Part shown: piece by piece, positions 16,053 through 24,988 of the stretch
Layout of the letters: each line of letters starts with the position of its first letter
How positions within the stretch are numbered: position 1 is the first letter of the stretch
Assembly: GCA_016841645.1 (NCBI GenBank)
Contig: JAENYS010000001.1
Coordinates: 62,001 to 126,000, forward strand
Length of the DNA: 64,000 nt
DNA from: Desulfoscipio geothermicus
GTDB taxonomy: Bacteria > Bacillota > Desulfotomaculia > Desulfotomaculales > Desulfallaceae
Direction of reading: 5' to 3'
Notes under the pieces: model-generated
Databases searched by the model: none
What the model was told of the DNA's origin: nothing
Seen by the model: only the letters and a program-made list of their open reading frames with translations
Made by a program: the position numbers and the translations under genes

Positions 16053-17614
16053 AGTTTAAATTTAAAAAGCAATTTAAACTTTTCCTTGTCATGGTTATTT
16101 ATACCACTCACCAGCAGCATTAGTGCTAGATATATAGCCCCACTAACTGCTAGTGAAATAATCAGTATTAAGCCAACGTTTAGACCATACGCGTATAATA
16201 CTTTCTTTATATAGATAGATGATAAATACATACACAAGGACGCTGCTAATGGTTTAAATACATCCTCCTTAATGGAAAGTGAAAATAATCCCATTCTATG
16301 TAGATACAGCATATTTAAACATGGCATAATGATGTAGCCTATGGCTACCGCCGCTGCTGCCCCACTTATGCCTAACTGCGGCCTTGCCGTAAGATAATAG
16401 ATGCCGATAATGTTAACCAGCGATGCAACCACCAGGTTTTTGAAGGGCACATCAGCTCTGCCTACGCCATTCAAAATGCCGGTGGTGGTTTGCTGCAAAT
16501 ATAAAAACGGTCCGGATAGCGCTAACACCTTTAAAATGGCACCGGCCTGGGCATAGCCGAAAAGGACACCACAAAGCTCGTCCGGCAGCAAAAGAAAAAT
16601 AAAGGCAGCGGGCACCCCCACCTGTAAGGTCAATCTAACTGCATCCAATATACGTGCCCTGGCTAAGGTCGGGTTGTTGGCTGCCATTGCGTCAGACATG
16701 GCCGGCACTAATGCGGTAGCCAGTGCCATAGTTAGAACGCCCGGCATAAACAGCAAGGCATCGGCTATACCTATAAATTGCCCGTAAACGCTGGTGGCCT
16801 GGGATACAGAAAGCCCGGCAACCTGCAGCCTCTGAGGTATTAAAACAGCCTGAAAGGACATCAATGCGGTGGCCACAATCCTGGTCAGTGTTACCGGTAT
16901 AGCCAACTTAAAAACTTTTTTAATAATACTGCCCGTGTTATATATTTTACGTAACGAGCCAGGTGCATAATGTAAGGCTAAGGGTTTATTTCCAGCATAA
17001 ATGCGCAGCATAAAAATAAAACCAGTTAATTCCCCTAATATAACCCCCACGGAAAGACCAACGGCAGCAAATTCAATGCCCAAAGGGAGCATGACATAGG
17101 CAAACGACAGCCCGGACACCACCCGCACCAACTGTTCAATTGTCTGGGTAATTGCTGTGGGAGACATTTTCTGCAAACCTTGAAAAAAACCACGAAAGGC
17201 AGAGCACAAAGTGACAATGATAATACCCGGCACCAAGCTGATTAGACAATAATATACCCTCGGATTGGGAAAAAAGGATTCCGTCAATATGGGTGCACCA
17301 ACAATCAAAACAATAGTAAAAAATATACTCGTGAGCATAGATATTAACAAAGAAAGTTTAAAAATTCTATAAGCACCGGGCATATTATTATTGGCCACCT
17401 CCTCGGCCACCAGTTTAGCTATAGCTAGAGGTATTCCTGCGCCGGCCAGCACCAGCATCATAATATACACCGGCAAAACCATATTAAACAATCCCACACC
17501 TTCGGGACCAATTAATCGCATCATGACTATTTGATAGCCAAAGCCTAAAAAACGGTTAACTAGGCCGGCTATCAGTAAAATAAAGGCCCCTTGCAAAAAA
17601 GAATACCCTGCCAT
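16049..17614 (-). CDS. spoVB: SpoVB-like lipid/polysaccharide flippase (MOP superfamily)
   Basis: 521-residue membrane protein with about 14 hydrophobic helices, beginning SFLQGAFILLIAGLVNRFLG and containing GPEGVGLFNMVLPVYIMMLV, a characteristic SpoVB/YtgP start. MOP-superfamily flippases of this group move lipid-linked peptidoglycan precursors; SpoVB is needed for cortex formation in Bacillus. Paralogues with vegetative roles (YtgP/MurJ-like) look similar, so the sporulation role is inferred from family and not proven. The ATG has a purine-rich GGAAAGGACGG upstream. Monocistronic, convergent with surE. Confidence 0.85.
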   Translation of the reverse strand: MAGYSFLQGAFILLIAGLVNRFLGFGYQIVMMRLIGPEGVGLFNMVLPVYIMMLVLAGAGIPLAIAKLVAEEVANNNMPGAYRIFKLSLLISMLTSIFFTIVLIVGAPILTESFFPNPRVYYCLISLVPGIIIVTLCSAFRGFFQGLQKMSPTAITQTIEQLVRVVSGLSFAYVMLPLGIEFAAVGLSVGVILGELTGFIFMLRIYAGNKPLALHYAPGSLRKIYNTGSIIKKVFKLAIPVTLTRIVATALMSFQAVLIPQRLQVAGLSVSQATSVYGQFIGIADALLFMPGVLTMALATALVPAMSDAMAANNPTLARARILDAVRLTLQVGVPAAFIFLLLPDELCGVLFGYAQAGAILKVLALSGPFLYLQQTTTGILNGVGRADVPFKNLVVASLVNIIGIYYLTARPQLGISGAAAAVAIGYIIMPCLNMLYLHRMGLFSLSIKEDVFKPLAASLCMYLSSIYIKKVLYAYGLNVGLILIISLAVSGAIYLALMLLVSGINNHDKEKFKLLFKFKL

Positions 17615-17791
17615 ATACTACCGTCCTTTCCAAAGCTTAAATATATTTATGTTAATAAGGTTTTGACTATGAAAACCCGGTGAAAAATAACAAAAATTTT
17701 TATGTGGATACTATTGAAAACAAGGAATTTATGATTGGCTTGTAGAAGTATTGGAAGCTAGTAAGAAAACCCGTTTCTTGGTGGCCAAAGG

Positions 17792-17811
17792 AGCCCTATC
17801 GGGCTATTTTT
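17792..17811 (+). terminator. Short hairpin with T-run upstream of the EF-G paralogue
   Basis: AGCCC-TATC-GGGCT followed by ATTTTTAT. Only 5 bp, but GC-rich with a T-tract. It lies about 95 nt before the start of the EF-G-like gene, so it could attenuate that gene or end an upstream transcript. Confidence 0.4.
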
Positions 17812-17904
17812 ATGTTTATAACCATTTTTGGACAATTTTGGATGCCAATAAGTATAGAAAATGGGTTTCAGGGAAACCATTATTGACAAAAGGAGGCACG
17901 AGTT

Positions 17905-19926
17905 TTGAAGAATTATACTACCGAACAACTCCGCAACATCGCTATTGTAGGCCACGGTGGTGCTGGAAAAACATCTCTGGTAGAAGCAATGCTTTTTAAC
18001 ACTGGAGTAATAAATCGCCTTGGCCGGGTAGAAGATGGTACTACCGTAGCAGACTACCACCCTGAAGAGGCACAGCGCCAATCCACAGTGCATACCAGTC
18101 TGGTGCCCGTGGAAGTAAATAATACTAAATTAAACTTTTTAGATACGCCCGGGTTTTCCGATTTTATAGGCGAGGTAAAAGGTGCTTTACGGGTAGCTGA
18201 TACTGCTATGTTTGTGTTATCTGCCGTGGACGGTGTTCAAGTGCTGCATGAACTTATCTGGAAATCCGTTCAAAAGACTGAGCTTCCCCGAGTAGCTTTC
18301 ATCAATAAAATGGACCGGGAAAACGCCAGTTTTTCCAAGTTAATGGATGAGTTAAACACAAAGTTTAAAAATAACTTTGTTCCTGTTAACTTCCCCATTG
18401 GTGAAGGGTTGGATTACAAAGGCATTGTAGATGTACTCAATCAAAAGGCTTATGAATTTGATAACGACGGCAAACCCAAGGAAATTGCTATTCCCGCCGA
18501 ACTACAGGATCAAATGCAAGAGTATCTTGAAAAATTGGTTGAAGCCGCAGCCGAGGGCGACGATGACCTGACCATGAAATATCTAGAAGGTGAAGAATTA
18601 ACTCCGGAAGAAATTAAATTCGGACTGCAGAATGTTATTGCCAACGCTAAAGCAGTGCCGGTGCTATGCGGGTCAGCCACTAAGAATATGGCCATTCCCA
18701 ATTTATTAGACTTTTTATTACAGTACCTACCGGCACCCAAATGCGAGGACGGACCTATGGCTGCATTAGTGTTTAAAACTCTGGCCGACCCCTACGTAGG
18801 ACGCATGAACTTTATCCGTGTTTTCCGCGGCGAGTTAAAAGCAGATTCCCAGGTATATAATGCCACCAAGGAAAGTAACGAGAAAATTGGCCAGGTGCTA
18901 TTCGTGCGTGGTAAACACACGGAGCAAACTACCCAAGTATCTTGCGGCGATTTGGCAGTCGTAGTCAAGCTAACCAACACCAGCTCCGGAGATACTCTGT
19001 GCGACAAAGACCACAAAGAAGTCCTGGAAGGGATTGACTTCCCTGTACCCAATTACATCCTGGCAATTGCGCCCAAAAGTAAAAATGACGAGGATAAAAT
19101 GGGTGACGCAGTGCATAAACTGCTTGAAGAAGATCCTTCCCTCAGGGTGGAAAAGAATAAAGAAACCAAGCAAACTCTACTAACCGGTATGGGTGAAGCC
19201 CATGTAAATATTATGATCAGTAATTTAAAACGCCGTTACGGTGTTGACGTGGTTACCGAGGAACCCAAGGTGCCTTATCGTGAAACTATCCGCGCCAAAG
19301 TAGAAGTAGAAGGTAAACACAAGAAACAATCCGGCGGACGTGGACAGTACGGTCACGTGTGGATAAGGTTTGAGCCGCTGCCCGACGGCGACTTTGAATT
19401 TAACGAAGAAGTCTTTGGCGGCGCAGTGCCGCGAAACTATTTCCCAGCTGTGGAAAAAGGCTTAAGAGAGGCTATGGTGGAAGGCGCTCTGGCCGGTTAC
19501 CAAACGGTGGGCATGAAAGCTACATTATATGATGGCTCTTACCACAACGTGGACTCATCTGAAATGGCCTTTAAGATTGCGGCCTCCCTAGCTTTTAAAA
19601 AGGCGATCCCGATAGCAAAACCAGCCATACTGGAACCTATTATGATAGTTGAAGTAACCGTACCGGACGAGTTTATGGGGGACATTATCGGCGACTTTAA
19701 TACCAAGCGCGGCCGCGTATTGGGCACAGACCAGGTTGAAGAAGGTACCGTGGTAAAAGCCCATGTACCGCTGGCTGAAATGTTCAAGTATGCCAATGAT
19801 CTTAAATCAATGACCCAAGGCCGTGGACAATTTAAGATGGAGTTTAACAGTTATGAAGAGGTCCCTGCCAAACTGGCTGAGGATATCATACAAAAAGCCA
19901 AAGCCGAAGCAGAGACGGATAAATAG
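17905..19926 (+). CDS. Elongation factor G paralogue (EF-G2/FusA-like)
   Basis: 673-residue translational GTPase. G1 is GHGGAGKTS (residues 16-24) in place of the canonical AHIDAGKTT, G3 is DTPGF, G4 is NKMD, and the C-terminal half carries EF-G domains III-V (GRGQYGHVWIRF, GDIIGDFNTKRGRVLG). The altered G1 and slightly short length mark the second EF-G class found beside canonical FusA in several phyla. Such paralogues may specialise in translocation or ribosome recycling. TTG start with SD AAAAGGAGG 8 nt upstream. It stands alone, away from rpsL-rpsG-tuf, which supports a paralogue. Confidence 0.88.
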   Translation: MKNYTTEQLRNIAIVGHGGAGKTSLVEAMLFNTGVINRLGRVEDGTTVADYHPEEAQRQSTVHTSLVPVEVNNTKLNFLDTPGFSDFIGEVKGALRVADTAMFVLSAVDGVQVLHELIWKSVQKTELPRVAFINKMDRENASFSKLMDELNTKFKNNFVPVNFPIGEGLDYKGIVDVLNQKAYEFDNDGKPKEIAIPAELQDQMQEYLEKLVEAAAEGDDDLTMKYLEGEELTPEEIKFGLQNVIANAKAVPVLCGSATKNMAIPNLLDFLLQYLPAPKCEDGPMAALVFKTLADPYVGRMNFIRVFRGELKADSQVYNATKESNEKIGQVLFVRGKHTEQTTQVSCGDLAVVVKLTNTSSGDTLCDKDHKEVLEGIDFPVPNYILAIAPKSKNDEDKMGDAVHKLLEEDPSLRVEKNKETKQTLLTGMGEAHVNIMISNLKRRYGVDVVTEEPKVPYRETIRAKVEVEGKHKKQSGGRGQYGHVWIRFEPLPDGDFEFNEEVFGGAVPRNYFPAVEKGLREAMVEGALAGYQTVGMKATLYDGSYHNVDSSEMAFKIAASLAFKKAIPIAKPAILEPIMIVEVTVPDEFMGDIIGDFNTKRGRVLGTDQVEEGTVVKAHVPLAEMFKYANDLKSMTQGRGQFKMEFNSYEEVPAKLAEDIIQKAKAEAETDK

Positions 19927-19941
19927 ATTTAGACATAATAT

Positions 19942-19972
19942 GGGCCGGGTTTACTTTATCCGGCCCTTTTTT
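19942..19972 (+). terminator. Terminator of the EF-G paralogue
   Basis: Stem GGGCCGG / CCGGCCC, 11-nt loop, followed by TTTTTT. Confidence 0.92.
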
Positions 19973-20037
19973 ATACCGCTTTTAATTTTCACTTGAAGTT
20001 AACACATAATTAACTTGTAGTATAAATTGTATAAATA

Positions 20038-20066
20038 TTGTCACATCATTATAGGTATGTTAAAAT
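20038..20066 (+). promoter_or_regulatory. Strong sigma-A promoter for the panB-upstream RNA
   Basis: TTGTCA, a 17-nt spacer, then TAAAAT. Start of transcription expected near 20073. It is the best-matching housekeeping promoter I found in the window. Confidence 0.75.
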
Positions 20067-20072
20067 TAATCA

Positions 20073-20236
20073 AGATTTGGGCGGTATCTGTTTAGAACCG
20101 CACCACTTGTTTGGGTTAGTTGGGTAGGTGATCCGTTTTGTTAGGTTAAATATTATGCCTCCGCTTGGAGCCGGTAGGACCGAGACGGGCTTGCACAAGG
20201 GATATTATGCCCTTCGGACTTGACCGGAGGGTTTTT
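20073..20236 (+). ncRNA. Structured RNA with terminator upstream of panB (leader or sRNA)
   Basis: About 160 nt between a strong promoter and an intrinsic terminator (CCCTTCGG 20210-20217 / CCGGAGGG 20224-20231, then TTTTT). A 5' segment GGGC..TATC (20079-20088) can pair with GATA....GCCC (20201-20212), closing a large domain. That pairing shares the CCC at 20210-20212 with the terminator stem, so the two are mutually exclusive. Inside are smaller hairpins such as CTCC-GCTT-GGAG (20159-20170) and CGGT-AGG-ACCG (20172-20182). Its place in front of panB suggests a regulatory leader; the known pan RNA motif occurs there in Firmicutes, but I could not confirm that motif. A stand-alone RNA such as 6S is possible. 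Confidence 0.55.
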
Positions 20237-20387
20237 AATTTATCCAAACAAAATCTTCCCAATAATATTATGTCCTTTGACCTTATAAAAACAAATAGAT
20301 AATATTTAGTTCTTGAAGAATTTTATTAATAGTTATTTAATTTATAGGAATAATAATGCAAAAAGCAACAAAAAAGGAGTGAATATA

Positions 20388-21251
20388 GTGGAGAAGCAGA
20401 AAGCCAATATATTAAGATTCAAAGAAATGAAACAGCAGGGGAAAAAGATCACTATGGTCACGACCTATGATTTCGGTATGATGTCTCAGGTGGATAAGAC
20501 CGACATTGATATGATATTAGTAGGCGATTCAGCGGCTAATACCATGATGGGCTATGATGGAACCGTGCAAATCGACCTGGATACCATGCTGGTTTTTTGC
20601 AAGGCAGTTGCTAACGCCGCCAAACATACTTTCATGGTGGCGGACATGCCCTTTATGACCTATGAAATAGGACCGGAGCAAGCTATGCTCAATGCAGGCC
20701 GGATGATTAGGGAAGGGCGTGCGGATGCTCTTAAGTTGGAAGGCGGAGAACGCATAGCCAACACCGTGGCCGCCTTAGTCAAGGCCGGAATACCGGTGAT
20801 GGGCCATATTGGTTTAACTCCCCAGAGCGCTGCTCAACTGGGTGGTTTCAAAGTGCAGGGTAAAAGCCTCCAAAGTGCCAAGCAGATAGTTAAAGACGCA
20901 TTGGCTCTCGAACAAGCCGGCGCATTTGCCATTGTCCTTGAAGCCATACCCAGCCCGGTGGCTAAAATCATCACGGAAAGTGTTCACGTGCCCACTATCG
21001 GCATTGGTGCCGGATATAACTGCGACGGACAAGTGCTGGTCATCCACGACCTTTTGGGATTGTTTGACAGGTATACCCCTAAGTTTGTCAAACGCTATGC
21101 CAATCTGGGCGAAGATATGCAAAAAGCGTTAAACACCTATGCCAGCGAAGTACGTGACGGCGTATTCCCAGACGAGGAACATTCCTTTAGCATGTCCCAG
21201 GATTTAGTGGAACAACTGACGACTGAATTGCATGATGATGGCATACTGTAA
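20388..21251 (+). CDS. panB: 3-methyl-2-oxobutanoate hydroxymethyltransferase
   Basis: First committed enzyme of pantothenate synthesis: transfers a hydroxymethyl group from methylene-tetrahydrofolate to ketoisovalerate. Motifs: MVTTYDF, metal-site VGDSAANTMMGYD, KLEGG, GHIGLTPQ and the catalytic glutamate in IVLEAIPSP, then TIGIGAG. The GTG start at 20388 has AAAGGAG 8 nt upstream and yields a normal 287-residue protein; the open frame upstream of it to 20313 is not needed. panC and panD do not follow, so the pathway genes are dispersed. Possibly controlled by the upstream structured RNA. Confidence 0.95.
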   Translation: MEKQKANILRFKEMKQQGKKITMVTTYDFGMMSQVDKTDIDMILVGDSAANTMMGYDGTVQIDLDTMLVFCKAVANAAKHTFMVADMPFMTYEIGPEQAMLNAGRMIREGRADALKLEGGERIANTVAALVKAGIPVMGHIGLTPQSAAQLGGFKVQGKSLQSAKQIVKDALALEQAGAFAIVLEAIPSPVAKIITESVHVPTIGIGAGYNCDGQVLVIHDLLGLFDRYTPKFVKRYANLGEDMQKALNTYASEVRDGVFPDEEHSFSMSQDLVEQLTTELHDDGIL

Positions 21252-21394
21252 GTGAAACAATCAAACGCCAAAATGACTTCAGGCTATTGATGCAAGAAGA
21301 GTAACATTAATGTATGGCAAAAGGGCATAAGGGAAGTGAGCAGGTAGGTATTTCTTGTCACACTTTAGTAAGCAAACAATACTATCACCTTAAA

Positions 21395-21440
21395 ATATAA
21401 AGCCGGTATTGGCAATTCTTTGCGAATACTGGCTTTATAT
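21395..21440. repeat. Terminator hairpin, diverged copy of the tRNA-Trp terminator
   Basis: 16-bp stem ATATAAAGCCGGTATT / AATACTGGCTTTATAT (one G-U pair). The segment TTGCGAATACTGGCTTT is identical to the terminator beside tRNA-Trp at 25453-25469. Together with the pseudo-tRNA on its right it makes a ~88-nt direct repeat of 25432-25515. It may still terminate ablB (minus) or panB (plus). Confidence 0.75.
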
Positions 21441-21442
21441 TT

Positions 21443-21482
21443 CGGAGAGACAAGACTTGACCACGCAGTCCATGATTTTGGA
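21443..21482 (-). pseudogene. Decayed tRNA-Trp copy
   Basis: The minus-strand 3' half of tRNA-Trp is recognisable: GAGACAAGACTTGACC..GCAG followed by ATTTTGGA versus GAGACAGGACTTGAACCCGCAG and GTTTTGGA in the intact gene at 25473-25548. The anticodon CCA is still present (TGG on plus), but the T-arm and anticodon stem carry mismatches and the encoded CCA end is lost. Weak similarity continues to about 21508 with a deletion in the D-arm. It cannot fold into a functional tRNA. Confidence 0.75.
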
Positions 21483-21577
21483 ATAGGTGCATTGACTTAA
21501 ACGCCTTTTAAAGTAAGTTTTGATAGAGTTAAAGAGGTTCATTTTTCTTAGTTGCTTTGATGACGACGTATATATGG

Positions 21578-22483
21578 CTAAATTTTTGCCCAAAGATTCA
21601 TATCCTCATAGCTACCGCAAATATGGCAGTTGTTAATAAACCTCCCCTTGTACTCATAACCAAGTCGATACAGGGCAGCATTCATACCATAGGACCCAGC
21701 ACGGGCAAGACTATATAATACACCTATTTTTTGGTCCCGCATTTCTTTTTCCAATAGCTTTATTAAATTACTTAACAGTCCTTTTCCCCTGTATTCCGGC
21801 AATGTAGCACAGTCAGTGATCTCAGCATTACGGTTTAGTTGATCCACTTCCACGGAAGCTGCGCTGACCAAAATTTCACCGTCGAACACTCCGTAAAAGG
21901 TAACATGAGTCTGTATCACATCATGTACATACTCAGTATCAAACAACGGACTGGGATAACTACTAAATGTATTCCTGTACAATTCCACCAAATCATCGAT
22001 ATGTTCGTTACGTATTTTACAGGCGGTATACCTGTTAAGAAATTTCTTGACGCTGTCCGTATATATTTCCTCTTGAATTTTTTTTAGTAACTCTTCCTCT
22101 TGCTCATAGTTCAGGCTACAAGAGCGTTCAGGTTTAATGAAACGGGAATAGCATAATGCATCTTCTCCCCGGAAAAAGGCCGGAATGACTCCTTCCTGGA
22201 CATACCCAAAATTACTTAAAGCAAAGTCTGCAGGACGTCGAATAAAAAATATAATTTTGCCCGAGCGATTTATGGCTGCCGCCTCATCAAGATATGATAG
22301 TACTTTATTCCAATTTTGCACTGTATAATCAAGAACTTTTAAGCGCTCATTGGTATGGTCAATTATAATTTCAATATAATTCCCATCGTTATCATTTTCT
22401 ATTATCTTTTTCATTGATATATCTTCCTCTGTTGAAGTTGCAGTAGGATGATTCCGTGTCTTATGTGTAACCAGTCTTTCCAT
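21578..22483 (-). CDS. ablB: Beta-lysine N6-acetyltransferase
   Basis: GNAT acetyltransferase that makes the osmolyte N6-acetyl-beta-lysine from beta-lysine. 301 residues; the acetyl-CoA loop is seen as DCATLPEYRGKGLLSNLIKL, preceded by YGVFDGEILVSAASV and followed by YSLARAGSYGMNAALYRLGY, which fits the AblB family. ATG 22483 with SD AAAGGGG 6 nt upstream is chosen; a frame extending to 22516 would overlap kamA. It starts 13 nt after kamA, forming the two-gene abl operon. The pair lies inside the tRNA-Trp-bounded segment, so it may have been acquired. Confidence 0.92.
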   Translation of the reverse strand: MERLVTHKTRNHPTATSTEEDISMKKIIENDNDGNYIEIIIDHTNERLKVLDYTVQNWNKVLSYLDEAAAINRSGKIIFFIRRPADFALSNFGYVQEGVIPAFFRGEDALCYSRFIKPERSCSLNYEQEEELLKKIQEEIYTDSVKKFLNRYTACKIRNEHIDDLVELYRNTFSSYPSPLFDTEYVHDVIQTHVTFYGVFDGEILVSAASVEVDQLNRNAEITDCATLPEYRGKGLLSNLIKLLEKEMRDQKIGVLYSLARAGSYGMNAALYRLGYEYKGRFINNCHICGSYEDMNLWAKI

Positions 22484-22496
22484 GGTGCTTCCCCTT

Positions 22497-23771
22497 TCAG
22501 TTGCATCCATTAGCATACTGGTGACGGCGCTTTTCTCTGATGTTTCCCTTGGGTATTAAACTTATTTTTTTACCTGCTAACAACTTTTCCAGTCCAACAG
22601 GATCAACTTGGCTCAGGCGTTCACAATTGTTACAATCCACGCAGGAATTACCCTTTTCAGCCGGCTCCGGATAAGCACAGATCACCCCTTCGTAATTCCG
22701 AAGCAAAACCTGTTCCTCTGACTGGGAAATCAAATACTGCGGGGCAACCGGAATTTTACCGCCTCCACCGGGAGCATCAATTACGTAGGTAGGCACTGCC
22801 AGACCGGATGTATGCCCTCGTAAAAGTTCAATAATTTCAACCCCTTTGGCTACTGAGGTGCGGAAATGTTCAATTCCTGGAGATGTATCACACTGGTATA
22901 GATAATATGGCCGCACACGCATTTTCAACAGTAGATGCACCAAATCTTTAATGACATAGGGGCAGTCGTTTACCCCTCTCAGTAAAACAGTTTGGTTGCC
23001 CAAAGGCACACCTGCATCCGCCAAACGCGAGCAAGCATTCTTCGCCTCTGGGGTGATTTCTTGGGGATGATTAAAGTGAGTATTCAGCCAAACAGGATGG
23101 TATTTCTTTATTATTCTGCAAAGATTGTCTGTAATACGCTGCGGCATTACCACCGGAGTGCGAGTTCCAATACGAATAATTTCCACGTGATCAATCTGCC
23201 GCAGGCTTTTTAATAAAAATTCCAGGTGATCGTCATCAATGCAAAGACTGTCTCCCCCTGATAGCAGAACATCCCGGATCACCGAAGTTCGCCGGATATA
23301 ATTTAACGCGTCCTCCAGCTGCCGCATGGGGCGCTGCTGGTCGTGTACACCTGCAAATCGTCTTCGCGTGCAATGACGGCAGTATGTGGAGCACTGGTCG
23401 GTAATAAGCAGCAGTACCCGGTCGGGATAGCGATGGGTAATGCCCGGCACAGGAGAATCAATGTCTTCGTGAAGGGGGTCTTCCATTTCATGTTCTCCGT
23501 CCTGTAACTCTTTTGACAACGGTACAGCTTGTTTCCTCATTGGGCAACCCGGATCATCCGGGTCCATTAACGAGGCATAGTAAGGAGTAATTGCCATACG
23601 GAGTGTAGATAGAGATCGTTTGATACCTTCTCTTTCATCAGTTTGGAGATGAACAACTTGTTCCAGTTCATCTAAAGAAGTTATGCGGTTTGCTATTTGC
23701 CAACGCCAATCCTGCCAATCCTTAAGACTGACATTTTCCCAAAGAGGTATTTCCCTGTAATCCCGCTGCAT
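22497..23771 (-). CDS. kamA: L-lysine 2,3-aminomutase
   Basis: Radical SAM, PLP-dependent enzyme that converts L-lysine to L-beta-lysine. C127-x3-C131-x2-C134 (CSTYCRHC) binds the 4Fe-4S cluster; the PLP lysine lies in DAPGGGGKIPV; and a C-terminal Cys cluster (CVDCNNC) is the zinc site of the family. 424 residues. ATG 23771 is 6 nt from SD GAGGGGG; ATG 23777 is too close to it. With ablB directly downstream its role is osmoprotection (N6-acetyl-beta-lysine) and not lysine fermentation, which would bring kamDE and kdd genes. Confidence 0.95.
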   Translation of the reverse strand: MQRDYREIPLWENVSLKDWQDWRWQIANRITSLDELEQVVHLQTDEREGIKRSLSTLRMAITPYYASLMDPDDPGCPMRKQAVPLSKELQDGEHEMEDPLHEDIDSPVPGITHRYPDRVLLLITDQCSTYCRHCTRRRFAGVHDQQRPMRQLEDALNYIRRTSVIRDVLLSGGDSLCIDDDHLEFLLKSLRQIDHVEIIRIGTRTPVVMPQRITDNLCRIIKKYHPVWLNTHFNHPQEITPEAKNACSRLADAGVPLGNQTVLLRGVNDCPYVIKDLVHLLLKMRVRPYYLYQCDTSPGIEHFRTSVAKGVEIIELLRGHTSGLAVPTYVIDAPGGGGKIPVAPQYLISQSEEQVLLRNYEGVICAYPEPAEKGNSCVDCNNCERLSQVDPVGLEKLLAGKKISLIPKGNIREKRRHQYANGCN

Positions 23772-24018
23772 ACGCATCCCCCTCAATTTGTTGCTTATTA
23801 TTTCTTGTACTTTAACACTACATGGTTCCTACCCTGATAAAACTAAAACTTTAACCCGCTTTAATTTACCCAGAAATTTGTAATAAAAAAGAAGAAAGCT
23901 AGGAATAATATCCTCAGCTATCTCCGGCAGAACCATGCAGAACGCTCGGTTTTCCCCAGCATTGCCCTATACTTCTTGCGGGTAAGAGATAAAATAAGCT
24001 TACCCAATATTTTATAAA

Positions 24019-24192
24019 TTAATCGAATGTGTCAGGCTTATTCTTCCCTTGTTTTTGACATTCCGGGCAAGGTAAAAACGGCCCTGCAGGTGCAGGATAA
24101 AAGGCATCGTAGGCAACTACAGGAATATGTTGGATAGCAACTGAATATCTATTGCGAAGTGAACCCCGGCCAATTTTCCGAGGTATTTTTAT
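24019..24192 (-). pseudogene. Possible gene fragment (57 codons, no start)
   Basis: Open minus-strand frame with protein-like composition (VAIQHIPVVAYDAFYPAPAG then LPCPEC) and a stop at 24019, preceded by an in-frame stop without any usable start codon. It could be the 3' end of a lost gene. Family not recognised. The rest of 23772-24240 shows nothing I can support as coding. Confidence 0.3.
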
Positions 24193-24242
24193 TTAATATT
24201 ACTATGTTAGTTTATTATTGAGTTAGCATATATGATTAATGA

Positions 24243-24515
24243 ACGTTATATTACATTGAGCATGGACAATTTGGTGGTAAGCAACTGGTTGGTGACAATC
24301 TACCTGTTCAATGGGAGAATACGGGAGTATCCACAACCATCCATTATGGTGGAAACTGGACAGCCTATGATTATCGACCTGTCTTTACCGGCCAGGTGAT
24401 CCGTGGTTATATCGATCCGACCCGAGAGTATCGTGATTCAAATGGCAATATCCGATATCATGGCATTACTAGGCTCAGGTTTTGGGATTATCAGGTTCCG
24501 GAGAGGTTCATTTGA
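24243..24515 (+). pseudogene. 3' fragment of an unidentified gene
   Basis: 90-codon open frame that starts directly after a stop and contains no ATG, and no SD precedes it. The composition is clearly protein-like (GVSTTIHYGGNWTAYDYRPV, GQVIRGYIDPTREYRDSNG, RFWDYQVPERFI). It reads like the C-terminal part of a larger, aromatic-rich, possibly extracellular protein. No family recognised. It is probably debris within the segment between the two tRNA-Trp copies. Confidence 0.5.
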
Positions 24516-24706
24516 ATATAGATTTTTTCAATAATGACAAATGGACATACACTATATTATATCAATAACTAGGGCTGTTGTTGCTGAAGATATACTAACA
24601 TTTTTAGCAACAACAAAAAAACCGTGAGTTTATAGTGTAGGGGGAGTGCCTCGCTTTTGTTGGAAACGGTTCAAAATTAGCCGAATTATTATTTTTGGTT
24701 CTCCAG

Positions 24707-24988
24707 TTATGGGAAGTGTTGTAGTAACCGTGATGACCGCCCTTTAAGATATTGAATGATCTTCGCGGGTGCTAAACTTGGTGGACAGGAGAGCAACAGG
24801 TGCACATGATCCTTACTTACGCTACCTCTAACGATTGTTATACCTCGGCTTAAACAGCTTTGCCGTATTAACTCTCGCGTACGCAATGCAACTTCACCAC
24901 GTAACACTTGGTATCTATACTTCGTAACTAAAACTACGTGGTACTCGATATTATAGATCGTATGACTACCTTTTCGATATTCAGCCAT
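24707..24988 (-). pseudogene. tnpA: Truncated IS200/IS605 transposase TnpA
   Basis: 93 codons of a HUH-type Y1 transposase: start MAEYRKGSHTIYNIEYHVV, then KYRYQVL and the HUH motif as HVH (H61, H63) in KDHVHLLLSCPP. The normal protein is about 130-150 residues, and the catalytic tyrosine lies in the missing C-terminal helix. Here a TAA follows LLQHFP and the continuing frame is not TnpA-like, so the enzyme should be dead. A palindromic CTTCG / CGAAG hairpin at 25041-25058 may be the element end. No TnpB/IscB partner and no omega-RNA-like region was recognised. Confidence 0.85.
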
